A stretch of DNA of 64,000 bases from Lachnospiraceae bacterium (GCA_017936885.1 JAGBEO010000018.1:62001-126000); one strand, 5' to 3'; counted from the first letter of the stretch, positions 39,049 to 47,628 are shown. The notes: generated by a model not told the origin, from the sequence alone. Translations and numbers: made by a program.

Positions 39049-40551
39049 ATGGCAGAAGCACAAAATCAGGAAAAAGGACAGCAGGTTCAGGATATTAACC
39101 AGCTTTTAAAAGTAAGAAGAGAAAAACTGGCAGCCTTGCAGGAAGCCGGAAAAGATCCTTTTCAGATTACCAAATATGATGTGACACATCACAGTCAGGA
39201 AATCAAAGACAATTTCGATGCACTGGAAGGGAAAATGGTATCCATAGCAGGGCGTGTGATGAGCAAACGTGTTATGGGTAAGGCATCTTTCTGCAATGTG
39301 CAGGATCTACAGGGCAATATCCAGTCTTATGTGGCAAGAGACAGCATCGGGGAAGAATCCTATGCCGATTTCAAGAAATATGATGTGGGTGATATCGTAG
39401 GTATTGAGGGCGAAGTGTTCAAGACCAAGACCGGCGAGATCTCCGTCCATGCTTCAAAAGTAACGCTTTTATCCAAGAGCTTACAGATTCTGCCGGAGAA
39501 ATATCATGGTTTGGTGAATACCGATATCCGTTACCGCCAGAGATATACCGATCTGATCATGAACGAAGAGGTTAAGAAGACCTTTGTGATGCGTTCTAAG
39601 ATCATCAGCTCTATCAGACGTTATCTGGACGGACTGGGCTTCTTGGAAGTAGAGACACCTATGCTGGTTTCCAATGCAGGCGGTGCGTCGGCAAGACCTT
39701 TTGAGACCCATTACAATGCGCTGGACGAGGATGTTAAGCTACGTATCTCTCTGGAATTGTATCTGAAGAGACTGATCGTAGGTGGTCTGGAGAGAGTTTA
39801 TGAGATCGGGCGTGTATTCCGTAACGAAGGTTTGGATACAAGACACAATCCGGAATTTACTTTGATGGAATTGTATCAGGCATACACCGATTATAACGGT
39901 ATGATGGATCTGACCGAGAATATGTTCCGTCATGTGGCGCAGGAGGTGTGCGGCACGACCGTAGTACCTTATGGCGATGTAGAGATTGATTTAGGAAAGC
40001 CTTTTGAGAGAATCACTATGGTTGAGGCTGTGAAGAAGTATACAGGAATTGATTTTGACCAGGTGCCGGATACGGAGGCAGCGAAGAAACTGGCGGATGA
40101 GAAAAATGTGCACTATGAGGAACGGCATACGAAAGGGGATATTATTAACATGTTCTTCGAGGAGTTTGTAGAAGAGCATTTGGTACAACCTACTTTCGTG
40201 ATGGATCATCCGGTGGAGATTTCTCCGCTGACGAAGAGGAAGCCGGACAAGCCGGATTATGTGGAGCGTTTCGAGTTGTTTATTACGGCTAGGGAAATGT
40301 GCAATGCGTATTCTGAGCTGAATGATCCGATTGACCAGAGAGAGAGATTTAAGGCGCAGGAGGCTGCGCTTGCTGCTGGGGATGAGGAAGCCAATACGAC
40401 GGATGAAGATTTTATGAATGCGTTGGAGATCGGTATGCCGCCTACCGGAGGAATTGGGTATGGTATTGACCGGTTGGTGATGTTGTTGACGAATAGTCCG
40501 GCGATTCGGGATGTGTTGCTGTTCCCGACGATGAAGAGCTTGGAGAAATAA
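39049..40551 (+). CDS. lysS: Lysyl-tRNA synthetase, class II
   Basis: A 500-residue class II LysRS. The anticodon-binding OB fold is at about 60-170 and the catalytic core has motif 1 region, motif 2 (YEIGRVFRNEGLDTRHNPEF) and motif 3 (GIGYGIDRLVMLL). The start at 39049 has GGAGGG 5 bases before it; an earlier start at 38959 is not family-like. It is the last core gene before the AT-rich accessory region. Confidence 0.95.
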   Translation: MAEAQNQEKGQQVQDINQLLKVRREKLAALQEAGKDPFQITKYDVTHHSQEIKDNFDALEGKMVSIAGRVMSKRVMGKASFCNVQDLQGNIQSYVARDSIGEESYADFKKYDVGDIVGIEGEVFKTKTGEISVHASKVTLLSKSLQILPEKYHGLVNTDIRYRQRYTDLIMNEEVKKTFVMRSKIISSIRRYLDGLGFLEVETPMLVSNAGGASARPFETHYNALDEDVKLRISLELYLKRLIVGGLERVYEIGRVFRNEGLDTRHNPEFTLMELYQAYTDYNGMMDLTENMFRHVAQEVCGTTVVPYGDVEIDLGKPFERITMVEAVKKYTGIDFDQVPDTEAAKKLADEKNVHYEERHTKGDIINMFFEEFVEEHLVQPTFVMDHPVEISPLTKRKPDKPDYVERFELFITAREMCNAYSELNDPIDQRERFKAQEAALAAGDEEANTTDEDFMNALEIGMPPTGGIGYGIDRLVMLLTNSPAIRDVLLFPTMKSLEK

Positions 40552-40631
40552 ATGCAGTAAAATCAAGGGTTTGCGGTACTTTGAAATTGTATGGTACGGC
40601 AAAATGACCTGTCTTAAAGGGTTAAAATAAA

Positions 40632-40650
40632 CGATTTTAAATTAAAATCG
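40632..40650. repeat. 19-base palindrome downstream of lysS
   Basis: CGATTTTAA-A-TTAAAATCG is a perfect palindrome with one central base, 80 bases after the lysS stop, where base composition turns AT-rich. It may be an operator, a terminator stem or part of an insertion boundary. Confidence 0.5.
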
Positions 40651-40670
40651 AGTCAGTTCAAGTTAATATT

Positions 40671-40726
40671 TTGTACTATAAGGACATTTTTCTAAAAGAA
40701 ATTTTAGAGAGATGTCCTTTTTGCGT
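40671..40726 (+). repeat. Left copy of an imperfect direct repeat, also a terminator-like hairpin
   Basis: TTGTAC followed by AAGGACAT... and ATGTCCTT plus TTTTG forms a terminator-like stem. A related sequence is found at 44141-44200, on the other side of the three-gene operon. The 363-base lysS to sce7726 gap otherwise holds only the palindrome and promoter. Confidence 0.6.
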
Positions 40727-40838
40727 CTATAATCGCCAAGCTTGTTGTTATGGTTAGAAAATATGGTAAAAGAGCAAATGGATTGATGGAGTATGGAGAA
40801 GAGTGGTACTATGGCGGTGGCTTGATATTTTATTATCG

Positions 40839-40867
40839 TTGAAATCGCAAGATTTCTGCTTTATAAT
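40839..40867 (+). promoter_or_regulatory. Promoter of the sce7726-sce7725-RES operon with embedded dyad
   Basis: TTGAAA (40839-40844) and TATAAT (40862-40867) are separated by 17 bases. GAAATC-GCAA-GATTTC (40841-40856) is a perfect inverted repeat covering the -35 and spacer, a typical repressor site. Confidence 0.75.
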
Positions 40868-40914
40868 ATATATACTAGCTATTTATACAAATATGCGAGA
40901 AAAGGAGGCAAATT

Positions 40915-41760
40915 ATGGATAACAATTTAATTCTAAAGAGATTTTTCTCAAAGTCAATGTTGCATGATTTGCTTTCTGGTAAATCAAATGATGTTTTCGA
41001 ATGTGTTGTAAAAAGATATATTGCAGATCCTGAGGGGAAAAGCTATGGTCAATTAGTAAGTGAAATATATACGTTCCTTGACAAAAATTATAGGACGGAA
41101 TACTTTTATAAAAATACCATGCTTAATAAATTGCTTATAAAACGACATAATTATAAAAAAACAATTGTTCTTTCGGAACTTCCAGTTGGAAATTCCAAGG
41201 CAGATTTTATTATGATAAATGGTAAAGGTGTTGTTTATGAAATAAAAACGGAATTAGATAATTTGGAACGATTAGATTCACAAATAAAAGATTATTATAA
41301 AGCCTTTTCAGAAGTAGTAATTGTAACATATGAAGAAAATCTTGATAAAGTAATAAGAATAATACCTAATACAGTAGGAGTTATGTTACTTACCAAAAGA
41401 AAAGCATTAAAGATGATAAGAGAACCATTACAGGATTTATCTAATTTAGATTATGATACTATTTTTAAAATCTTACGAAAGTATGAATTTGAAAAAATTA
41501 TACAGAATAAGGGATATTCTTTGCCAAAAGTCAATCAATTTCAGTATTATAAAGAATGTTACAAGATTCTCTCTCAAATAGATATTAAAGAACTTCAAAA
41601 TGCTATGCTTGAAGAGTTAAAACAGAGAATGAAAATAGATATTGTTGAGTTTACGATGAGTATGCCGGAAGAATTACGATTTTTATCATACTTTGACGAT
41701 AATGTATTAAAGTATGAGGAGATTGCGCAACATGAGTTATCAAGAAGTTATGGAGGGTAA
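40915..41760 (+). CDS. sce7726 family protein (PD-(D/E)XK-like)
   Basis: A 281-residue protein matching my recall of the sce7726 family, named from Sorangium and found beside sce7725. A restriction-nuclease-like core is visible at residues 95-120: KADFIMINGKGVVYEIKTE has the D...E-x-K spacing of PD-(D/E)XK enzymes. N-terminal helices and a C-terminal helical domain surround it. The ribosome binding site is a strong AAAGGAGG. The next gene begins two bases after its stop. The biochemical role is unproven; nuclease activity is inferred. Base use is clearly more AT-rich than lysS upstream. Confidence 0.8.
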   Translation: MDNNLILKRFFSKSMLHDLLSGKSNDVFECVVKRYIADPEGKSYGQLVSEIYTFLDKNYRTEYFYKNTMLNKLLIKRHNYKKTIVLSELPVGNSKADFIMINGKGVVYEIKTELDNLERLDSQIKDYYKAFSEVVIVTYEENLDKVIRIIPNTVGVMLLTKRKALKMIREPLQDLSNLDYDTIFKILRKYEFEKIIQNKGYSLPKVNQFQYYKECYKILSQIDIKELQNAMLEELKQRMKIDIVEFTMSMPEELRFLSYFDDNVLKYEEIAQHELSRSYGG

Positions 41761-41762
41761 AA

Positions 41763-42695
41763 ATGTATTTTCCTTATTTGAGAGGTAGACAGTTTGAACT
41801 GATTGCGTTGAGGGAACTTATTGAAAAGGACTTGATTGGTAAAAAAATCATTCCTGTTTTGGAACCAATAAAACCCACATCTACATTAGCGAAAACACTT
41901 GCGATTTGTTCTGAGAAAAAGCATTTGCATGCTTTGGTTGTTAATCCAGCAGTGGGAGAGTTTGTATCAAAAATCAAAGAGAAAGATAGAAATTCTGATG
42001 TGGCAGTAAATGAGATTTATAATGATTTGGAATCCGAATTTTTGATTAGAGCTTACATAATTAAGCATGGGATTTCAAAATCTTTGTTGAAACGAACAGA
42101 TTTAGAAAAATTAATGATTATCAATCCTAAAAGAGACTGTATGGAAGAATATTTGAAAGTATATGATACAATAGAGCCCTCGTATACTTTGCTACCAGAT
42201 GATAGAACTTTCTCCAGAAAAGCACCTAAATCTAAAATTATGTTTGAAGATAGATTTTCTAAAGCTGCAAAGAATGCTGATTATAGTAAAAATATAGATG
42301 AATTTTTTTCGGAAGATCATTTGTATTATGCTGATGAGGGCTTCAAGGGCTTTTCGGATTATACTATTGTGGGTGCAGAATATACAGAGTCTGGATTTGC
42401 TCCGTTGGCAGTAGCTATTCATATTGTTTATTTTGATGAAAACAAGGTGCTTAGAGTACATCATTTTGTGTCTGAATCAAATGATGATTATGATGATCCT
42501 GCTGGAAAATTTGGCGAAGCACTTGCAAAACTAGTACAATGGGTAGCGAATAATGATGTGCCAAAAACAATGGGATTGCAAGCTTTTTTAGACTGTTATG
42601 AAGAAGGAAAATATCCAGGCTTAGGGACGGTTAAGAAATATTCAATTATGCATCACTTAGAGTTGATGAATATGTTCTTAGAAGGAGAGATATAG
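41763..42695 (+). CDS. sce7725 family (beta-protein-like) protein
   Basis: A 310-residue protein starting MYFPYLRGRQFELIALREL, the signature start of the sce7725 / Beta-protein family found as partner of sce7726. The family is soluble with an alternating strand-helix pattern that suggests a barrel fold; conserved IIPVLEPIKP and FSDYTIVGAEYTESG are visible. Function is unknown. It lies between the putative nuclease and a RES-domain gene and overlaps the latter by one base, so the three proteins are probably made in fixed ratio. Confidence 0.8.
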   Translation: MYFPYLRGRQFELIALRELIEKDLIGKKIIPVLEPIKPTSTLAKTLAICSEKKHLHALVVNPAVGEFVSKIKEKDRNSDVAVNEIYNDLESEFLIRAYIIKHGISKSLLKRTDLEKLMIINPKRDCMEEYLKVYDTIEPSYTLLPDDRTFSRKAPKSKIMFEDRFSKAAKNADYSKNIDEFFSEDHLYYADEGFKGFSDYTIVGAEYTESGFAPLAVAIHIVYFDENKVLRVHHFVSESNDDYDDPAGKFGEALAKLVQWVANNDVPKTMGLQAFLDCYEEGKYPGLGTVKKYSIMHHLELMNMFLEGEI

Positions 42696-43786
42696 TGTAT
42701 ATTGGGATAAATTGTTTTGAAGATGTTGAGATTCGAACAATAATATCTTCAATTGGAGAAAAGGGAACCTGTGATTTGACTGGTAAGAAAAATGTGTATA
42801 TATATGATACAGAACATGTATTGGAAGATTATGATTTAAAAGCATATTTTTTAGAAATAATTGACATATATACACCTGAATCAATGTTACCATCTGGTTT
42901 TCCAAGTGATAATTTGAAGCTAATTGAAGAAATTTTGGTGTCAGATTGGTCAATATTTTCAGTGCCAAAAGAATGTGTAAAACGTATTATTGTTGCAATT
43001 TGCAAGAGTGAATATCCTGAAGATTCTAAAATCTTTACAGAGAGGGTTGGATTGGAAAAGTTATGTGATTCGGACTTTTTGAGGAGAAATTGTCTTACAA
43101 GAGAATCGACATGGGAAAAGTTTACGAGTTCAATAAAAAGTATCAATCGATTCCATTCTAATCACATTAATTTGGATTTATTGAAAACGTTTTTTGAGAG
43201 CCCTGTAATGCAGAAGGTTATTGCAAAAGGAGATACTGAATTTTATAGAGCTAGAATCTCAGACGAGAACGGTTTAAAAAAGAGCGAGATGGGACCACCA
43301 CCGATGGGATTAATAACAGCAGGACGTGCCAATTCTCAGGGAATAAGATGTTTATATTTATCTAATGATGAGATAACGACAATACATGAGATAAGGGCGA
43401 GGGATTTTGATTACATATCTATTGGGAAATTTAAAGCAAGGCAAGAACTTCAAATAGTGGATCTGTCAAATCTCGATAAAATCAGTCCATTTTCGATGGA
43501 TGGTTTTAGTGCTGAATGGTTTTCAATTAATATGTCTATATTAAAGAAAATTAGTAGGGAAATTGCGAAACCACTTCGCCGACAAGATAGCGACTTAGAT
43601 TATTTGCCATCACAATATATTGCTGATTATATTAAAAGTTTAGGATATGATGGAATTTGCTATAGAAGTACTCTAAATAAGAAAGGGGTTAATTATGCTA
43701 TCTTTGATAGTAAAAAATTTGAATGTATAGAAGTGGATCTTGTTCATATTGATTCCGTGAAATATGAGATTACAACTAAAAATTGA
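42695..43786 (+). CDS. RES-domain protein (possible NAD+-degrading toxin)
   Basis: A 363-residue protein with a C-terminal RES domain. Visible are FYRARISDENG (about residue 184), MGPPPMG, AGRANSQGIRCLYLS, TTIHEIRAR and QYIADYIKSLGYDGICYRS. RES toxins of toxin-antitoxin systems phosphorolyse or otherwise deplete NAD+, using Arg, Tyr and Glu residues in these motifs. The first 180 residues match nothing I know and may sense or regulate. It begins with GTG, overlapping the sce7725 stop, and AAGGAGAG lies upstream. The classic Xre/MbcA antitoxin is absent, so the upstream two genes may fill that role or all three may be a defence unit. Confidence 0.8.
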   Translation: MYIGINCFEDVEIRTIISSIGEKGTCDLTGKKNVYIYDTEHVLEDYDLKAYFLEIIDIYTPESMLPSGFPSDNLKLIEEILVSDWSIFSVPKECVKRIIVAICKSEYPEDSKIFTERVGLEKLCDSDFLRRNCLTRESTWEKFTSSIKSINRFHSNHINLDLLKTFFESPVMQKVIAKGDTEFYRARISDENGLKKSEMGPPPMGLITAGRANSQGIRCLYLSNDEITTIHEIRARDFDYISIGKFKARQELQIVDLSNLDKISPFSMDGFSAEWFSINMSILKKISREIAKPLRRQDSDLDYLPSQYIADYIKSLGYDGICYRSTLNKKGVNYAIFDSKKFECIEVDLVHIDSVKYEITTKN

Positions 43787-43883
43787 TATATTGGTAGGTT
43801 AAATTAAGTAGATGAAAATATATGCATGATTTAGTATGTGAATTAGATTTATTTTGGAGAGAGTCCAGCTAGGGCTGACTAAG

Positions 43884-43923
43884 TACGACAAAATGTGTGC
43901 TATACGACAAAAGTACGACAAAT
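43884..43923 (+). repeat. Three copies of TACGACAAA
   Basis: TACGACAAAA at 43884 and 43903 and TACGACAAAT at 43914 lie in the gap after the RES gene. Spacing is 19 and 11 bases. They could be binding sites for a regulator. No promoter pair was matched with confidence. Confidence 0.5.
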
Positions 43924-44040
43924 TTTAGTGGCTTAATCAACGAAGATGTGTTATTATAGCAATGTTGATGAACCGAAAAGAGGCTTATTAAAGGGAAAAG
44001 CGTCATAATAAATTAAAGTGATGAGAAATCCCGACGATGA

Positions 44041-44151
44041 AGAGTTTGGATAAATAAATGCCCATTTTATGCGGCTTCTGAGGCTTTTGAACGGGAGAGT
44101 ATAGTAAGAGTACAGCAAGGGCAAAAAGATAAATCGAATATTTGTACCTAA
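44041..44151 (+). pseudogene. Possible C-terminal remnant of an unidentified gene
   Basis: A 36-codon frame without a start reads INKCPFYAASEAFERESIVR before its stop and looks protein-like. It has no start or ribosome binding site. It may be the tail of a deleted gene. Otherwise the 450-base gap holds only the repeats listed. Confidence 0.25.
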
Positions 44152-44200
44152 TAAGGATACTTTTCTAAGAGGAATCTTGGGGAGGTGTCCTCTTTTCGTT
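44141..44200 (+). repeat. Right copy of the imperfect direct repeat
   Basis: TTTGTACC, AAGGATAC ... GTGTCCTCTTTTCG mirrors the left copy at 40671-40726 in order and hairpin. The two copies enclose the sce7726-sce7725-RES operon, 3.5 kb apart. They may be mobile-unit ends or related terminators. Confidence 0.55.
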
Positions 44201-44238
44201 AGTGAGTCCAATCTAAGCAACTTCGATGTAAATATTTT

Positions 44239-44793
44239 ATGAATCAGAAATCTAAGAAATCAAGAAGAATGAATATGTCATTTAAAAGATTTAGAAGCAT
44301 GAAGGCGATCCGCCAGAGCGTACGCAACTACATGGATGCGCTAACCATTATTCTCAAGAGCCGGTGGCTGGAGGAATTAGGATTTTGCATCGGGGATTAT
44401 GTTTCGGTTTGCTGCGAAAAATGAAAGCTGATCATCGAACCAGATGAGGAAAAGATGAAGGCTGTGGAAGAGACAGAGGCTTATATGCAGCAGGAAGCGG
44501 AGAAATTACATCAGAGATATTTGGAGAAACAGGCAGAACTTGAGACGTTGTGTGTGGCAGAGAAAAAGGCAAGATACGGGAGGTTAGTAGATATGGGAAA
44601 GAAAGTGCTGGCTGTCCATTTTGACAGCCAAGCGAGTCTGACTACATGCTTCGGAAGCGAGAATTCTTGCGAACTGTTGTGGATGGCGAGACAGCTGATG
44701 ATGGCAGAGATAGGTAACATCTTAAACATACATAAACCTGTAATAATCAACACTAAACATGTTTATGCAAGCAAATGCAGTATTATATCATAA
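44239..44793 (+). pseudogene. SymE-like small protein gene broken by an in-frame TGA
   Basis: Residues LTIILKSRWLEELGFCIGDY resemble SymE-type toxin-like proteins (AbrB-fold). A TGA at 44422-44424 interrupts the frame after VCCEK; the same frame continues with KLIIEPDEEKMKAVEE and a coiled-coil tail to 44793. Homologues as I recall them have a Gly at this point, so GGA to TGA is a single-base change. There is no good ribosome binding site before 44239. The stretch is likely a decayed gene, unless the TGA is a sequencing error. Confidence 0.7.
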
Positions 44794-44818
44794 AACCATT
44801 TGAAACTCAATCAAAATC

Positions 44819-44847
44819 TTGATAAAATTGAAAGAAAGTGATAAAAT
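44819..44847 (+). promoter_or_regulatory. Promoter of the phosphorothioation-like gene cluster
   Basis: TTGATA (44819-44824), 17 bases, TAAAAT (44842-44847). It is the only convincing promoter pair before the nine-gene cluster, followed by a 138-base leader. Confidence 0.65.
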
Positions 44848-44890
44848 AAAACAATAATATGCAATATTTTAGTTTGATGTAGGAGAAACA

Positions 44891-44947
44891 ATGGAAAGTG
44901 TTGAAAGAACCCTTTGTAGGAGGCTAATGGTACATCATTGGTGTTAG
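44891..44947 (+). CDS. Possible 18-residue leader peptide ORF
   Basis: ATG at 44891 follows AGGAGAAACA, and 18 codons end in Trp-Cys-stop (44945-44947). The peptide contains two Cys and three Arg. It lies in the leader of the cluster, 37 bases before the DndC-like gene. It could sense Cys or Arg charging, or simply be chance. Confidence 0.25.
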   Translation: MESVERTLCRRLMVHHWC

Positions 44948-44984
44948 CGTTACAGTGATGAAAAGGAAGTAGGTGAGCGACAGA

Positions 44985-46700
44985 ATGTGGTGCAGGAATT
45001 GTAATCTAGAAACAAATGAAGAAGAGTGCCCGGTCTGTGGCGAAAAAACCATAGAGGATTTTCCGACAGAGGTTTACTGGTGCAAGAAGTGTAAGACTCC
45101 TATCATTCAGACAATAAATCAAGCAGATAAAGGCATATGCCCGATATGCGGTGGAAAAACGAAATATCTGACTACGGATTTGAGGCCGGTTTTTCCGGAG
45201 GAAAGGCTGCTGTTAGAAATACTGTTGGATAAGAAGCCACATGAATTCATTAAGAACTCAGTATGGGCAGCTAATAGCAGATATTATATTGATGGAAAAA
45301 GCGTTTTTATTCCGAGTTCTGTATTTCAACATGCAGATACGGATGCGATTGGAGAGAAACTTAAACAGAATTCAGAAGCGAATACATATGAGTATTTTAA
45401 TGAACACATTAAAACATTTATAGAGGCTAATAGGAGCAGGCTTAACTATCTCAAAGATGAAGCTTTTGAGTTTGTTAGAAAGACTGCATCCAGATTTGAT
45501 GAGGAACGTTTGGTTATTTCTTTTTCAGGGGGTAAAGATTCAACGGTGACGGCCGATGTTGTTGTAAAGGCGTTGAGTAATCCGAGTCTTGTGCATATCT
45601 TCGGAAACACAACACTGGAGTTTCCGACAACCGTAAAGTATGCAAAACGGTATAGAGAGAATCATCCGCAGGCAATTTTCCTGGTCGCTAAGAATGAAGA
45701 ACAGGTATTTTATGATGTTTGCGAGGATATTGGACCGCCAGCCAGAATGATGCGCTGGTGTTGTTCGATGTTTAAGACAGGACCTATCACGCGAGTGATA
45801 AACAGCTTGTATAGAAACCAGCAGATTCTTACATTTTACGGAATCCGTAAATCGGAATCCGTTAGTCGAAGCAAATACAACAGAGTAGAGGATGACGCTG
45901 AGTCGGTAAAGATCCAGCAGCAGACAGTGGCATCTCCAATTTTCTGCTGGAAGGACTTGGATATATGGCTGTATATGTTGGCAGAGGAGGTGGATTTTAA
46001 TGAAGCTTACAGACTGGGGTACGATCGGGTAGGATGCTGGTGCTGTCCGAACAATAATCAGAGAGCACAGTTCCTATCTAGGATATACATGCCTGAAGAA
46101 TCCCAAAAATGGCGTGAATTCCTAATCGGATTTGCTAAAAAGATTGGTAAAGAAGATGCAGAGGTATATGTAGACACTGGAAAATGGAAGGCGCGTCAGG
46201 GAGGAAATGGTCTGGCAGCAGCCGGTGATGTAAAGATTAAGTTCACTAATTGCACCACAGAAGAGTATGCGAAGATTTATCGTCTGGTAAGACCCTTTGA
46301 TGATGAGTTGGTAGGTATGTTTACCCCGTTTGGTCGCGTCGCTCCGGAACTAGGAAAAAAATTGTTGCGAGAGGTATTGGTTTTGGATTCAAGGACGAAT
46401 GTGCCGATATTGTCTATTCAACCATTCAGTCAGGGTGAATATGAACATGCGGTAAAGGTTCGAACCATGAACGTAAAAAAACACGACGATCTGCAGCGAA
46501 TGGTTGGATACCAGGTACGAAAGTTTAATGCATGCAGGAAATGTCTGAAGTGCGAATCCATTTGTAGAGCAGGCGCTATTTCGATTTCCGGGGATAGATA
46601 CTATATTGATCCGGACAAGTGCGTACATTGCAAAATGTGCATGACGGCAAAGTATCTTGATGGCGGATGTATAATGGACAAATATTTAAGAACAAAGTAA
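44985..46700 (+). CDS. DndC-like PAPS-reductase-family enzyme with zinc ribbons and ferredoxin domain
   Basis: A 571-residue protein. Two zinc ribbons are at the N-terminus (CRNCN...CPVCG and CKKCK...CPICG, residues 3-52). A PP-loop ATP pyrophosphatase domain has SFSGGKDST near 180, followed by the Cys-rich WCCSMFKTGPI and GCWCCPNNNQ. The C-terminus (about 515-565) is a 4Fe-4S ferredoxin (CRKCLKCESICR, CVHCKMC). DndC sulfurtransferases that build DNA phosphorothioate use the same PP-loop plus Fe-S logic; a sulfur carrier is encoded downstream. The start at 44985 follows AGGTGA; the GTG at 44973 is possible. The same AGGTGAGCGA element precedes the helical gene at 56778. Confidence 0.85.
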   Translation: MWCRNCNLETNEEECPVCGEKTIEDFPTEVYWCKKCKTPIIQTINQADKGICPICGGKTKYLTTDLRPVFPEERLLLEILLDKKPHEFIKNSVWAANSRYYIDGKSVFIPSSVFQHADTDAIGEKLKQNSEANTYEYFNEHIKTFIEANRSRLNYLKDEAFEFVRKTASRFDEERLVISFSGGKDSTVTADVVVKALSNPSLVHIFGNTTLEFPTTVKYAKRYRENHPQAIFLVAKNEEQVFYDVCEDIGPPARMMRWCCSMFKTGPITRVINSLYRNQQILTFYGIRKSESVSRSKYNRVEDDAESVKIQQQTVASPIFCWKDLDIWLYMLAEEVDFNEAYRLGYDRVGCWCCPNNNQRAQFLSRIYMPEESQKWREFLIGFAKKIGKEDAEVYVDTGKWKARQGGNGLAAAGDVKIKFTNCTTEEYAKIYRLVRPFDDELVGMFTPFGRVAPELGKKLLREVLVLDSRTNVPILSIQPFSQGEYEHAVKVRTMNVKKHDDLQRMVGYQVRKFNACRKCLKCESICRAGAISISGDRYYIDPDKCVHCKMCMTAKYLDGGCIMDKYLRTK

Positions 46701-46721
46701 CGACGATGGAGGTTGGGTGTT

Positions 46722-47618
46722 ATGGAAATGAAGTTTCGTGCTCATGATACTTTTTTTATAAGAAAAGGCTGGCTTAGCAAGGGTATGGAACGAATTGTGG
46801 AAAAGCCGGATCTCTTTATAGATAGAAATGAGAATCCAATGGATATTCTTGGCATTGGCTCTAACATGGTTAAGGCTCTCCGATATTGGCTGCAAGCGGT
46901 AGGACTTACAACGGAGCCTGACAGAGGCAGGAGAATACAGAGCCTGACGCCGTTAGGAGAGCAGATTTATTTAAATGATAGGTATATAGAGGAACTGGGT
47001 ACTTTATATTTGCTGCAGTATCAACTGGCAAAGCAGAATGAAGAAGCTACGGCATGGTATTTTTTCTTTAATGAGTTTTCAATGTCGGAATTTATGAGAG
47101 AAGAGTTTGTGCAGGCACTACAGAATTATATACTCATGGCAGATGATGCGAGTTCAGTTGCAATCAGATCGCTAAACGATGATTTCGCATGCATCATTAA
47201 TACCTATTTGCCTAGATACAAATCGAATCCGGGAAAGGTGTCTCCGGAGAATAATATCGATTGTCCGTTTGGTGAACTGGGATTGATTGATATTGCAAAC
47301 AGAAAACAGAAAACATATAAGAAGTCGATTCCGGCGGCAGGATCTTTAAATCCGTGGGTTGTACTCGCAGTGATTGCGGATCAGGCTGATGGAAGAGATG
47401 AAATTGGTCTTAATGAGTTGCTTACTAAACCATGCAATATAGGTAAAGTATTCAATCTTGATGCAATAACCATGTTAGATACCTTGCATGAAATAGAGAA
47501 TCTTGGGTTGATCAAGATAATAAGAACCGCTGGATTGGATGTTATTCATTTGAATCAGCAATTTGGCTTCAATGAATGTGTACAGAAATATTACGAGAAT
47601 ATTGATGAAGGAATATAG
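46722..47618 (+). CDS. DUF4007 protein
   Basis: A 298-residue DUF4007 protein; I recall this family mainly beside PAPS-reductase-like genes in modification clusters. The start MEMKFRAHDTFFIRKGWLSKG is typical. The body is helical, and the C-terminal portion (about 200-298) has a winged-helix look (GLNELLTKPCNIGKVF). It may bind DNA or partner the PP-loop enzyme. The start at 46722 follows GATGGAGG; the TTG and GTG before it have no spacing advantage. Confidence 0.8.
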   Translation: MEMKFRAHDTFFIRKGWLSKGMERIVEKPDLFIDRNENPMDILGIGSNMVKALRYWLQAVGLTTEPDRGRRIQSLTPLGEQIYLNDRYIEELGTLYLLQYQLAKQNEEATAWYFFFNEFSMSEFMREEFVQALQNYILMADDASSVAIRSLNDDFACIINTYLPRYKSNPGKVSPENNIDCPFGELGLIDIANRKQKTYKKSIPAAGSLNPWVVLAVIADQADGRDEIGLNELLTKPCNIGKVFNLDAITMLDTLHEIENLGLIKIIRTAGLDVIHLNQQFGFNECVQKYYENIDEGI

Positions 47619-47628
47619 GTGACTGTCG

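Noticed and set aside
43884-43923. CRISPR-like short repeats
   Set aside because: Units are only 9-10 bases and spacing is 11-19 bases; no cas gene is present. Not a CRISPR array.
44422-44424. Programmed recoding of TGA to Gly in the SymE-like gene
   Set aside because: Many genes in the window end with TGA used as stop (for example at 7017-7019), so genome-wide recoding is ruled out; a point mutation is simpler.
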